A DNA stretch of 64,000 bases from Entamoeba invadens IP1. Its lineage: Eukaryota; Evosea; Mastigamoebida; Endamoebidae. The notes below the pieces were generated by a model. That model worked only from the letters and a program-made list of their open reading frames with translations. It was not told where the DNA came from and did no database searches. Positions 30,708 through 41,399 of the stretch are shown here, piece by piece. The stretch is taken from assembly GCF_000330505.1 (NCBI RefSeq), contig NW_004443648.1, positions 416,073-480,072 of the forward strand, read 5' to 3'. A program made the translations under genes and the position numbers. Position 1 is the first letter of the stretch. Each line of letters begins with the position of its first letter.

Positions 30708-32027
30708 ATGATAACGATTCTCCTTTTGTTGTCAGTAGTGTCATCGCAGCCGGTAAATGGGATGCCAGAGCTACCAACCCCACACCCAATGATGTCGCAA
30801 ATAACTCCCGAAATTCAAATGCCGAACATGCAAATTGCACCTCCCTCACCACTTCCTGTTGAGAAAATTAGTATCGATTTTAAAGATGAGTACCTCCCAA
30901 CAGTCGGTACTCTTTTACTTTCAACCGCATCGTTGGCGTGTAGACAATTGGACACACAATATTTATCCGCGCTCGATGGAGAGAAGCAGTTGTATGCACG
31001 AATTGAAGAAATCTCGAAAAAAGAGAAGACCGCAAAGCCAGACGAGTTGATTGAATTGAGAAAACAAGTTGACGATATGAACTTGTCGATGCTCAAATTG
31101 AAAAAACAACGTATAGGGATGTCTGAAGAACTTGGGGACATCCTTCGAACACTTGGGAAGAATGAGAGCACTCAGTTGGTCAACGATCTTGATTTGAAAA
31201 AGAAGGTCGAACTCTACAAAAACGTAATGGACTTCTTGGCGAGCGAGAAGAAGAAACGCAAAGCGGAAGACAAAGCGATCTTCGACTTAGACATGAAAGA
31301 GACAATGAACAAAGCTCTCCAAACCGTCCAAGTCGAAAAGGAAGTTGCGGAGGAGCAGAAGAAAGTCTTCTACGCAACGGTCAACGAATTTAAGGCGAGA
31401 GTGATGTTACTCACTGAGGCTTTGACTGGTTTTGATCATCAGTTGTCTGTTCTTGCAAGCAAGTCTCCGCTTAAATACCAAGTTCTCGAGATTGCAAAGA
31501 GAGAGGAAGAGAGGTGTAAGATTGAGATCATTAAAATACGTAGTCTTTTGAAGAAAGGTTTGTATATCAAATTTTGTTATTAAAAATGTTATTTCAATCA
31601 ACAACCCGATGAGTTGTAACACGAGTAATCACAACAAGCGAGGAAAGAGAAAAAGGGAGTGATTAAAACGCGCAAAAATGGTATTCAGAAAGCAAGAGAT
31701 GAGTTGAAAGAATTACATAAAGACTTGAAAGATTTGAAACAGAAGAAAATAGTGAAAGGAAAGATTGCTGAGTTTGAGGCCGACATGAAAAACGTCAAGA
31801 AAAATTGCGAGTTAAATTCTATTTTGAAAGAAATCAAAACGATTGAAACGAAAATGTCGGAGGAGATGAATCAAAGAGTTGTTAAAGGAAATCAACTCGC
31901 AAAACAGGCAGAAACAAAATATGAAAAGGAAGCCCCTTTGTTGTGCAAAATGGGAAATGTCAGAGGATTTAAACTCTTTAAAAGACTCGAGAGACTTGAA
32001 AACAGAGTATCGTCCTTCCATAATTAA
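30708..32027 (+). CDS. secreted coiled-coil protein, two exons, unknown
   Basis: A 412-aa product. Exons are 30708-31557 and 31639-32027. The 81-bp intron starts GTTTGT and ends ACAAG in phase 1. The N-terminus is a clean signal peptide (MITILLLLSVVSSQP), then a Pro/Met-rich spacer (MPELPTPHPMMS). From about residue 50 to the end it is almost unbroken charged coiled coil, with only a few Cys. No transmembrane helix is present, so it is probably secreted or vesicle-lumenal. Function is not recognised. Secreted coiled-coil proteins are unusual; a cyst-wall or granule structural role would be speculation. Unspliced, the first frame ends 9 codons into the intron. Confidence 0.65.
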
Positions 32028-32930
32028 ATCATCTTATTATCTTGTCAACCCATTCTAATTAAAAATATTAAAAGTTACTTATTATTATAAATGATAAATT
32101 ATTTCTATATATTACCATGTTATAACTATATTTTTTTGTGAAATTTTATAAATTAATATGGTTAAATTTTTAATAATTATATGGAATGACAGCTTTGGGG
32201 TTTTGTAACATCTAATTATAATATATAGTTTAAATTACTATTTGTATTATAAATGGTTTAAACATTTTTTTTATATTACTTAATACTATTATTATATTAT
32301 TATTTATTATATTATTTATTATATTATTTAACTTATTAAACACTTTGAGTAAAAAATATGCAGATAAAGGCTTAGAAAAATAGACACATAAAATCATTAT
32401 GGTTATGTTTTTACCCCATGATAAACATTGTGTATCTTATTTGAATTACAAATTATACATTTATTGTTTTTGAAGAAAATAAGACAGAGATCAGCAAAAA
32501 CAACTCATTCAATAATAATATAATATAATAAGTTAATTAAAATAATATTATTAAGTATCGACTGTCAAATAACGAACATGGATGTTTGAGAATAGCAATT
32601 GAAAACCCAACCGATATCAACAAACTAACCAAAACTATTTTAAATAATATCAACTTTTCTAATATCAAAGAAATCTTTTATTAATGTAATAGAGTTGTGA
32701 AGTTTTGTTTAACAAATCCTCACGAAATCAATAAAGAAATGATTCGATCGACTTGGAAATGTAACGAAAGAAAAACAAAAAAATGAAGTAACTATTCTTA
32801 AATAGTAAATAATAAATAGTAAATATTAATTAAATATCGAGAAATTATTTTCAGAAAAGAAAGACTGAGAGCCAACGAAGTAAAAATAAGTCTTTCCATT
32901 GGAACTCGAAATGAAAAAAACAAGTAAAAA
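32028..32930. other. AT-rich intergenic region
   Basis: No gene seen. It contains ATTATTATATTATT-type tandem runs at 32280-32340. It is the upstream region of the large RapGAP gene; GAAATGAAAAAAACAAGTAAAAA lies just before that ATG. Confidence 0.45.
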
Positions 32931-35900
32931 ATGGCGAGCGAGCTTGACAAGAAAATACGTAAAAAACAGACCTCTTTGTTCGACCCAAAGGAGAGCGCAC
33001 CAAACAAACTGAAGGCCTGTATCTCGCTCCTTGAAAAGCAAAGTGTTGAGGAATTCCAGATTTTCGTCCGTCCCGAGAAACAGAAGTTTTCGATGTTTAT
33101 TATCGAAGTCAGTCAGTACGTCGAGAACCACACAAAGAAAGGGAAGATAACTGTCCCTGTAAAAGAAGCGTTGACACACATTAAAGTGTTAAATGCTATG
33201 ATTGGCTTGTATGAATACCCCGAACTCACTGTTTTCGATTTGTATCGTTTGTTTTTGACTTGAGATTGGTTGATAATAACACATTAGAAAAGTATTTAAA
33301 CAACTACTTGAAAATCGAAACGGCACCAGAAGTCAGAGAAGCCGCTTTCCAATTGGTCATCGACCTTGTTTTGAAATATGGAGAACAAAGCGCGTTGACA
33401 GATTACTTCTTAGGAACTATTAATTTGGGGTGTCTCTTTAATCTCCCGGGGTATCCAGTACAGAAGTTGGACTATGCCGAAGTCTGCTTTAGTCTACCGG
33501 AGAGTGATTTTGACCAATCATCGATGTCCATCAAACTGGTTTCCGATTTCATCAAACAACTCAAGAAGCCAGAGAACTTCGAAAAATTGTTCCACTTGGT
33601 CGAAGCACTTTTGTCATACATTTTCCCACTCTTTGCTGAAGCTTCAAAATATAAATATAAGTTGGCGCACCCACTGATTAATTTGAAACAGACAACACCA
33701 GTACAAGTCCAGAAGTACGTCTTGGACTTCTTAAAGGAACTTTTGGTATCGCCAATTTCTTTGAAATTGAAAAATAGACCAAATACAATTCCCTTCATCC
33801 ACTGCTTATACTCGTCGATTCTAACTTTAACCCCCGATGAAGCAACAAAGCCAGTCATCTCGCAAACCATCCCTTACTTCTTCTCCGAGTTCATTTTCAA
33901 CCAATTCAGAACATCGGAGCTCGAAGAAATTGTGAAGACCAAACACTTTTTGGTCACGGAACTTATTCCCTTCTTCGACAAACCATTTGTCATAGGAAAG
34001 CCATTGATAGTTGGGCAAATTGCCGAAGAGATAAAGGCAACGCTCTATAAAATGACAACATTCGGGTGTGACAACGAAATGAAAGACATCGTCATCCAAA
34101 CGGTATTGACTTGTATCGATTTGTTACTCAAAGCACAATTGGGGCAATCTGCTGGTTCGTTCACCGAGTTGATATTTATGTTCTACGTTAAATGGGATGT
34201 TTCTGACAAGTACTGGGAACTCCTCCGAACGCGTATTGCGGAGAATATGTCGAATGAGTTTGTGACCAAACAACTTTCGAAAAAGTTGTGGCACTACACA
34301 CGTGCCGTGTTCAGAGAAAAGTACTCCCCGTTGTTGCTTGAAAACACCGACGAAGTGCTTGTTGGAAATAAGAAGGTACTTCGGTCCACTCGAACGGAAA
34401 TTCCCGACGAAGTCTTTGTAGCACCCGCTGCTGATGAGAAGTTCACGTTATTGTTTGGGGAGTGTGATCAACAAAGTTCGATTAAGTGGTGGATGCGGTT
34501 CTATAGTCTGTTAGAACACGTGAATGACCTGAAGTCGAGCGAGAGTTATGAAAATGGCATTCGGATCTTATACGAAGTGTGTTGTTTATTCATTCGTGCT
34601 GAGACGAAGATGTGTGAACAGTTTAATCTTGAGGCAAAGGAGGGTCGGCCCGAGTTAATAGAAATCTTTGGCAAGATCTTCTTTGATGCCTTTGCAAAGA
34701 GTGAACACACGCCCAAGTCATTAGAATACAGTTATCGTGTCATTTGTAAATTAGTGAATCGGGGATATGTCCGGTATAGTAACGAGTTATACAGTCGGTT
34801 CTATGAGATCATATCCAATGGGTTGCCATTGATGCCAGTTGTCATATTGGAAGAGCTCTTCGACATTGTACCAAACCAAATTCCTGGGTGGCCAGTGTTG
34901 GTTATTCCCGTCATTGGCCAATTACAGAACTTGACTCAAGACAATTTCAAAGGAATCGCCAACTTGAATAGAGACGCACAGATCATTTCATTTTTGATGT
35001 CGTTGATCACCGTTGAAGATATTTATCCCAAAATACTCGAGGACGTTGGAGGAATTTCGGGAACCCTCAAGACCACTTACGACGACTCACTGACAAAATG
35101 CTTCAAAAATCTGTTACAAGTCTTTACATCAACCAAATCACAATCAACAATGTTGTTCGGGTTGATCGACCACATCGTCTTTGCCCGAAGAAAGAACCCT
35201 GAAGCCGATATTAACGAGACACTGGACATGATTCTTAAAAGAATAGAAATCCCAATTGAAGATGTCTACCGTCCCGCCTCAGAAGCTCTTGGACAACTCG
35301 CTTTGTTCAATCAGTACCTTACAGAAGAAGACGTCCAATATATCATTGTCAAAATGATGTCGAGTATCACAAATCCACAAACACGAAGCGAGTCGATTGC
35401 GTGTGCATTCACTGCGTTAACTGAGTGGGCGTTTGCGCCGTCATGTGTCTTTATCAAAGCGTTGATACCGGAAGTTACAGCGCAGCTACTTAATGGTATT
35501 TCGTATGCAATGTCACTCACACCGACACCACACCCAACAGACCAGACCATTAAATACCGAGCATGTGCAAACGAATGTGCCGAAATCTTTTTGCAGACGC
35601 TTCTGAACATCTTTGGCTTTGTTCCGAGCGAAAAGGGGAGTGACAAGTTCTTATCGACGCACGTAGAAGATGGTGAAGTGACGTGGTGGCTCTACGGGAA
35701 CAACATTTTGTCGATAGAGAAAGGCGACGACACACACTTCTGTTTCTTAGTCATTCGAAATGCTGTTGGGAAGACTCGATGGGGGATTCAGTCGGTGTCG
35801 ACGTTAGAAGAGCTTGGGATGACATCTCCGCAGAAGCGTGAGAAGATCACATTACATGACATTATTAAGGATCAACCGAAACAGTTAGTCGAAGAGCGTC

Positions 35901-36991
35901 GAGTTGAAGTAGTCCAGAACAAGTTACGTGAGATGATAGACTCTGCAGTGAGTAAAGAGAGTGATTTATTAGATTGGGGCCTTCCCAAAGGAGTTGACAA
36001 AGATTCCTATCAAAACGACATTACTTGTACGAAAGACGAGATAGAGAAGACCAATTCCAAAATCCAAGAGTTTGGGCAACATATAGTTTTGTTGAAAAAT
36101 GAGGAAAAAAGTCTAGTTAGTGTAACTCCACCACAAATTGATACAACAAAACTATTAGTCCACGGATTACTTTGTCAGCTGCACTTTATTGATCCAATTC
36201 CAAAGAACCAGCCGGTGTTAGTCCCTATCAACCCACATGAAAAGTTCAAGATTTTACTTGGGAATTTGGACAAAACGTGTTCGCGACCTTTCCATAAAAT
36301 TGGGTTGATTTATGTGATGAATAACCAAACTGATCAATACGACATCTTAAAAAACACTTCGGGGTCAGCGGCGTATAACGAATTTGTCGAAGGACTTGGA
36401 TGGACGTTAGATATCCGAACCCATAGCGGGTTCCTCGGAGGATTAGACAAGACTTATATGTCCACTGGGGAGTATATCAGATACTTTGCAGACGCAACTA
36501 AAGAAGTGATCTTCCACGACATCACTTTGATCCCGACACAAGAAGACGACTCGCAACAATTGACTAAAAAGAGACATGTGGGGAATGACTATGTCCACAT
36601 CGTTTGGAATGAGTCGGGAGAGTACTCCCCGTACACTATAACAAGTCAATTCAATGCAGCTCACATAGTCATTTCTCCTCTAGGAAATGGCCTGCACAAA
36701 ATCAGAATTTGGCGTAAGCAGAACGTCAGACAGTTCGGTCCGTTATTGGACGGGATGGTCGTTGGAAAAGATTTGTTGCCCGCACTAGTCAGGGAGACTG
36801 CGGTGAACGCGAATTATTGTTGCTCACTTAATATATCGCCCGACGACTACTTGAAGCCTTATTTGCGAAGAAGCACTCTCATTAAGGAAATCATCGACAA
36901 GAACGACTCGTTTAACACGCCATCGTTCTTCTCGACTCTCTCGATGATTAGTAACCCAACTTGTGTGAATGACTTGACCACGAAAAAGTGA
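32931..36991 (+). CDS. large RapGAP-domain protein (tuberin/RalGAP-alpha-like), two exons
   Basis: A GTPase-activating protein for Rap, Ral or Rheb. Exons are 32931-33246 and 33288-36991, giving 1339 aa. The 41-bp intron (GTTTGT...CATTAG, phase 1) joins FDLYQ to KYLNNYLKIE. Residues 1 to about 1000 form helical repeats like the N-terminal solenoid of tuberin and RalGAP-alpha. About 1080-1290 is the catalytic domain: HKIGLIYVMNNQTD, GSAAYNEFVEGLGW, THSGFLGGLDK, EVIFHDITLIP, and the Asn-thumb segment KKRHVGNDYVHIVWNE with the catalytic Asn retained. SQFNAAHIVISPLGNGLHKI and FGPLLDGMVV follow. Tuberin-like or RalGAP-alpha-like is inferred from size and layout. Read unspliced, the gene falls into two frames. 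Confidence 0.85.
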
Positions 36992-37069
36992 GCAAATACA
37001 GTAATTACTGCGTTATTTATAATTGTTGTTATTTAAAATGTTTTTTATAACATTTTTGTGGGTGACAAA

Positions 37070-38227
37070 ATGTTATATAAGGTGGATTTCAAGGGGTGTA
37101 GGGTTTACTTTAAAGACACTTTTTTCATAGTAGAAATGGCTGATAATACGCCTATTGTGTTTGACAACACACTTGTTGTGCCGGACGACTTGAAGCACAC
37201 TGAATTTATCAGCGATTTTTGTTTCAGCCCGACGAACGATATAGTTGGCCTTGGTGATATGAAGGGGCGGGTTTCATTATATAAATATGGGGATTTGACG
37301 GTGCCGGAAATGCTCTTTGAAATTGAAGGGAACAAGGACTCTGTCCGAAATGTGTGTTTTAATGAAGGAGGGAATTTACTCTTCTCGACGTCGAGCGACG
37401 GAGCGATTTCGATTGTAGATATCAACGCACAAAAGGTCTTGGCGACGAACCCTCGCGCGCACAAACATCCGATTTATGCGTTAGATTCCAAAGGGGATAT
37501 GATAGTGACTGGAGATGAGGATGGGTGTATAAAGGTGTGGGATATGAGACAGCAAAAATGTGTAGCTGTGCATGACGAGCACAACGATTATATTTCACAA
37601 GTAGTGTTATGTGGGGACACGATATTTGCTGCTGGTGGCGATGGGTGTATGTCCACATGGAGTCTTAAGAAAGGGAAAGTGATTGGAATCAGTCAGAATT
37701 TGAATGAGAGTTTACTCTCGTTAACTGTACTTGAAGAGGATTATCGGATTTGTTGTGGAAGTGAACGTGGGAAAGTGTATGTGTGGAGTTGGGACGATTG
37801 GGAAGAGCCGAAATTGAAATTAAGTGGGCACCCCGATTGTGTCCAATCATTAATAACAATCGATCGAAACACCGTCTTTTCGGGGAGTTTTGACGGTGTG
37901 ATCCGAATCGTTCAAATCACTCCAAATAAGTTATTGGGGTGTGTTGGGAAGCATGAATTTCCCGTCGAGAAGATGCAAGTGTCTCGAGACAAACGGTTCT
38001 TAGGGTCTTGTTCCCTTAAAAAGCATGTGAAGTTTTGGGACGTTGGCTATTTGTATGACGACGCCGATGAAAGTACGACGACGGTCCAAGTGAAGAAGCC
38101 CGAACAAGACATCGTGACGGACTATCAAGAAGTTTCGATGTCGAATGAATACAAAAAGAGAGGGAAAAAGAAGAAAGGAATGCAACAAAACCCCAACAAC
38201 CCATTCTTCAAAGGAATGGAAGACTGA
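37070..38227 (+). CDS. WD40 protein, WDR55/Jip5-like
   Basis: A 385-aa seven-bladed beta-propeller with a basic C-terminal tail. WD repeats are visible as SDGAISIVDI, DEDGCIKVWDM, GDGCMSTWSL, SERGKVYVWSW, FDGVIRIVQI and LKKHVKFWDV. The run GGDGCMSTWSLKKGKVIG, then CCGSERGKVYVWSWDDW and SGSFDGVIRIVQITPNKLLG, follows human WDR55 and yeast Jip5 in order. Those proteins act in nucleolar rRNA processing. The Lys-rich tail KKRGKKKKG fits nucleolar targeting. I start at the ATG 37070; the frame is open upstream only through a GTG. It lies 78 bp downstream of the RapGAP gene on the same strand and is convergent with the phosphatase. Confidence 0.78.
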   Translation: MLYKVDFKGCRVYFKDTFFIVEMADNTPIVFDNTLVVPDDLKHTEFISDFCFSPTNDIVGLGDMKGRVSLYKYGDLTVPEMLFEIEGNKDSVRNVCFNEGGNLLFSTSSDGAISIVDINAQKVLATNPRAHKHPIYALDSKGDMIVTGDEDGCIKVWDMRQQKCVAVHDEHNDYISQVVLCGDTIFAAGGDGCMSTWSLKKGKVIGISQNLNESLLSLTVLEEDYRICCGSERGKVYVWSWDDWEEPKLKLSGHPDCVQSLITIDRNTVFSGSFDGVIRIVQITPNKLLGCVGKHEFPVEKMQVSRDKRFLGSCSLKKHVKFWDVGYLYDDADESTTTVQVKKPEQDIVTDYQEVSMSNEYKKRGKKKKGMQQNPNNPFFKGMED

Positions 38228-38263
38228 TTGAAAGGATTTATTCGTTAAGTTCAATTAAACCAA

Positions 38264-40199
38264 TTAATTAATCAATATTGAATTTCCTGAGTCATTCAAT
38301 GAACACTTCTCAGACTCTAGTGGAGTGTTTTTGATCGATTGCGACTCTTTTAAAGATGAATTCCAATACTCTCGTAATTGCGCCAAAGTTGGTGGAACGG
38401 AGTCATAGAACTTCTCAAATCGACTTTTGAGTGTCGACTTCTTCCTTTCTCCGCCACTTAATGATAAAAATCGCTTGTTCTGATTGGTCCCTAATATGAT
38501 ACTAGTCGATGGCATGGAAGAAACGTCTTCACCTTGTGACATCGATAACATCGCCCGTCGTGATTTAAAGCCATATTGTGGCGTAGTTTTGTTTGTAGAA
38601 GGTCGAGTTGGCATGGGTTGCGCACTTCCTTTGTTATTTTGATGCTTTTGTGGCTCTTCCTTTTGACTTTGAAGTGTGTTACAATTATCGGTCTCTACTT
38701 TCTGAGTTTCAGTCCCGTTACCATCTAAACGGGACTGAAGTAACCCAGAACTGAGCTGTTCTGCATTTTCACGTGTTATATTTTCATTTTTCAGACTACT
38801 TTCTGTATCAGTTGTACTTGATGCGTCAGCAAGTTTGATGGATAAGTCCGTGTCCAAACTTTTTAACATGGAATCCAATTTTTCAAGCTCATCTTCTTTA
38901 GTCGGGATAGCCGGTTCATACTCTTCTTCATCTTCTTCTTGTGGGTCAAAAGCATATAACATCATCTTAGAGTATTCAGACTGCAGTTGTGAGAAAAATT
39001 CTCCAAGAGAATAGTCGAAGGCATTAAAGCAGAATGGTTGTTTAAAAACAGGGTTAAAGTACTCGTATAATTTGACGGTCATTCCTTCGTCTTTAATTAA
39101 CATAGCACCCGCTTTGTTATTTCCATTGTACCCAGCTGACGAAAATACTGTGAACATGATTGGTATACGATCTTCACTTTCAAAGTCGTGTTGTTGGACA
39201 CCATCAACACACTCATGGGCTCGGATGATTGCTCGCAAATCATTGTTCATTAAAAAGGACCGAACAGCATTGTACCCATAATAATAGGAACACTCTCGAC
39301 TCTCATTTGGTAAGTAATTCACATCAAACCAATCGTCATTGATATCTCCATTCTCATACTTCTCATCATACACTTCATACTGTAACGGATCACTCCAGAG
39401 AAGATCACTGAAAGCACAATCTTCTGTTGGAACTTCAACAAATCTGTTAATTTGTTGCAATTGATCGATAAATTGAAGCGAAGAGAGATACCCCCATGAC
39501 ANNNNNNNNNNNNNNNNNNNNNNNNNNNNNNNNNNNNNNNNNNNNNNNNNNNNNNNNNNNNNNNNNNNNNNNNNNNNNNNNNNNNNNNNNNNNNNNNNNN
39601 NATACCATATATATGTGCTGTTGTATTTCCACACCCATTCCCTTTCAAATCCAAAGATGTGTGTCATAGAAAGTGATTCATGGTTTCCTCTCAACAAGAC
39701 AACTCTATTCATTATTACATTTGTGTTACACTATTATAAAATATTTGATTTAAATAGAAACAAACTTGTCAGGTTCATTGATCTTCATACAAATTAATGT
39801 TATCATCGTCTCAACAGAGTATTTTCCTCTGTCCACATAATCACCAAGAAAGACTTTCACATGGTCAATCTCTTTCCATTGGTCATCATTCAATATGTTC
39901 AGAAAATTGAAGTAATTCCCATGAATGTCTCCAAACACTAAAACTTTTTCATTCAACTCGACCATGTTCGGCTCTTTTTTTAATAATTGCACGGCTTCAG
40001 TGATAATGGTGGAAACTGTTGATTTGTCTACTGAACCGCCATGTGTGTAATGCTCTTCTAGGAGATCTAAGTCGTATCTCCCGTTTTTGTAAAACTGGTC
40101 ACGATTTATAAACATACTCTGTGTTGTGGTTATTGAGTTTGTAACAACATAAAAGCATTCATAACAACATGAACACCCCCTAAACAAAAAAGTTGTCAT
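38264..40199 (-). CDS. PPP-family serine/threonine phosphatase, two exons, crossing an assembly gap
   Basis: A metallo-phosphatase. Exon 1 is 40199-39766. A 61-bp intron (39765-39705, GTTTGT...ATAG) joins EPDK to VVLLRGNHES. Exon 2 is 39704-38264. Metal-site motifs are intact: GDIHGNY, GDYVDRG, RGNHES and IIRAHECV. LLWSDP is also present. The family's SAPNYCG loop is altered to SAGYNGN. A 100-N gap at 39502-39601 removes the stretch before HGG. Beside it one base seems missing, because CHGGIS is in one frame and SLQFIDQLQQ in the next. The C-terminal 200 residues are acidic, then Ser/Lys-rich, and unlike PP1/PP2A. The start may instead be Met29 (40115), where MFINRDQF begins the family-like part. 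Confidence 0.8.
39502..39601. other. assembly gap (100 N)
   Basis: A run of exactly 100 undetermined bases inside exon 2 of the PPP phosphatase. One hundred is a conventional placeholder, so the true length is unknown. From the family, about 30-35 residues are missing, which is consistent with roughly 100 bp. Confidence 0.95.
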
Positions 40200-40482
40200 C
40201 TAAAAACAAATTCTATAGTATTAGTATATTAATTCATATTTAAACAATTATTATTTCATAAACTCGAATTAAATTATTAATATAACTTTAAAAAGGGGTA
40301 GTTAATAAGAATAGAATGTTTTTTTTTGTTATTTAACAATTTCTGAAAATTTTTATTAAAAAAATTGTTATAACAAACTATTTTATACTATTATGATATT
40401 ATAATTTTAATTAAAATAAATAAATAAATAAAAATGTGTAGATATTTCAATAAAAAAACTATTCAATTTTATTTTATTGATA
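40200..40482. other. AT-rich intergenic DNA left of the pogo-like MITE
   Basis: No gene. Homopolymer-rich sequence upstream of the phosphatase start. Confidence 0.4.
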
Positions 40483-40648
40483 CAGTAAAACTCCCCAAGA
40501 GCGGTACTTCTGAAGAGCGGGCATTTTTTAGACTGAAACTATAAATAGAGTTCTCTATTGAGCTGTAATTAAGGTTTGATTGGCTAAAAATGCCCGTTCT
40601 TGAGAGAACAAAATTACAACACCCTCCAGCTTATGGGAGGTTTTACTG
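40483..40648. mobile_element. 166-bp MITE with pogo/Tigger-like ends and TA duplication
   Basis: Starts CAGTAAAACTCCCC and ends in the complement of CAGTAAAACCTCCC. A TA lies on each side (40481-40482 and 40649-40650). The inverted repeats extend about 50 bp with mismatches; both contain CGGGCATTTTTTAG or CGGGCATTTTTAG near their inner ends. CAGTAAAACCTC-type ends and a TA target are characteristic of the pogo branch of Tc1/mariner elements. There is no coding capacity, so it is a non-autonomous miniature element. It sits about 150 bp upstream of the Isy1 start. Confidence 0.85.
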
Positions 40649-40788
40649 TATAAGTTATATAAATTATAACACATTTTAAACATTATTAGATAATTCGTTA
40701 ACTCATGACGGGTATTATTATAATAAATATCAATAAGTGTTAAACTATATTAATTTTAAACTTTATAACTTTATTACCAAATAACTTT

Positions 40789-40796
40789 AAAATTCA
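40789..40796 (+). promoter_or_regulatory. Entamoeba-type initiator before Isy1
   Basis: AAAATTCA directly precedes the Isy1 ATG and matches the genus Inr consensus. The sequence TTTAA runs into it. It supports the start at 40797. Confidence 0.6.
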
Positions 40797-41342
40797 ATGG
40801 CACGAAACCAAGAGAAGGCTCAATCGATGCTGAACCGATGGAAGTTGATGCAGTCAGGCACATTTGTTGACAATCGCCAGACAAAGCCCAAAGCCCCGAA
40901 CATGTGCAAAACACTACAAGAAGCAAAGTTTTGGCGGCAGATGGTTGTTAAAGACATGACACAAAAAATTGGAGAAATCCAAAACGCGGGGATTGGCGAG
41001 AACACTGTCCGTTCGAAAAACATCGAAATAAACAAATTGAATAAAGAACGTTGTGCCTATGAAAGAAAGATTATTGAATTGGGTGGTGTTGTTGCATCAA
41101 AAAAGGATGAACGCTTCGAAGAGCGCTTTATGTATTTCGGCGCTGCAAAACTCCTTCCCGAAGCAAAGTCAGAAAACTCAAATTTAAAAGAGAAAACGCA
41201 ACTTAAAGAAGACTTAAAGTTGCTTGGTGAGGAGTATTATGGGATGGACGAGTATGAGACACAAGAACTTCTCGAAGAAGAAAGACGCGAAGAAGGAAAC
41301 TTGAAGAAAAAAATGAACGCGTCTTATATGGAAATTGAGTGA
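40797..41342 (+). CDS. ISY1: pre-mRNA splicing factor Isy1
   Basis: A 181-aa component of the Prp19-associated (NineTeen) complex, which stabilises the catalytic spliceosome and affects fidelity. The start MARNQEKAQSMLNRW is the family signature. AKFWRQMVVKDMTQKIGEIQNAG and IRDLN-like NIEINKLNKERCAYERKI match the helical core, and YFGAAKLLPEAK is the conserved YFGAAKDLP block. The C-terminal 50 residues are charged coiled coil. Length is shorter than human ISY1 (285 aa) but keeps the conserved N-terminal region. A spliceosomal factor fits the many introns in this window. It is convergent with the exportin-like gene, 57 bp apart. Confidence 0.93.
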   Translation: MARNQEKAQSMLNRWKLMQSGTFVDNRQTKPKAPNMCKTLQEAKFWRQMVVKDMTQKIGEIQNAGIGENTVRSKNIEINKLNKERCAYERKIIELGGVVASKKDERFEERFMYFGAAKLLPEAKSENSNLKEKTQLKEDLKLLGEEYYGMDEYETQELLEEERREEGNLKKKMNASYMEIE

Positions 41343-41399
41343 TTTGTATGTTAGTTTAATTTACTTTGTCGTTGCGCATGTGTGACATATACAAACAAA

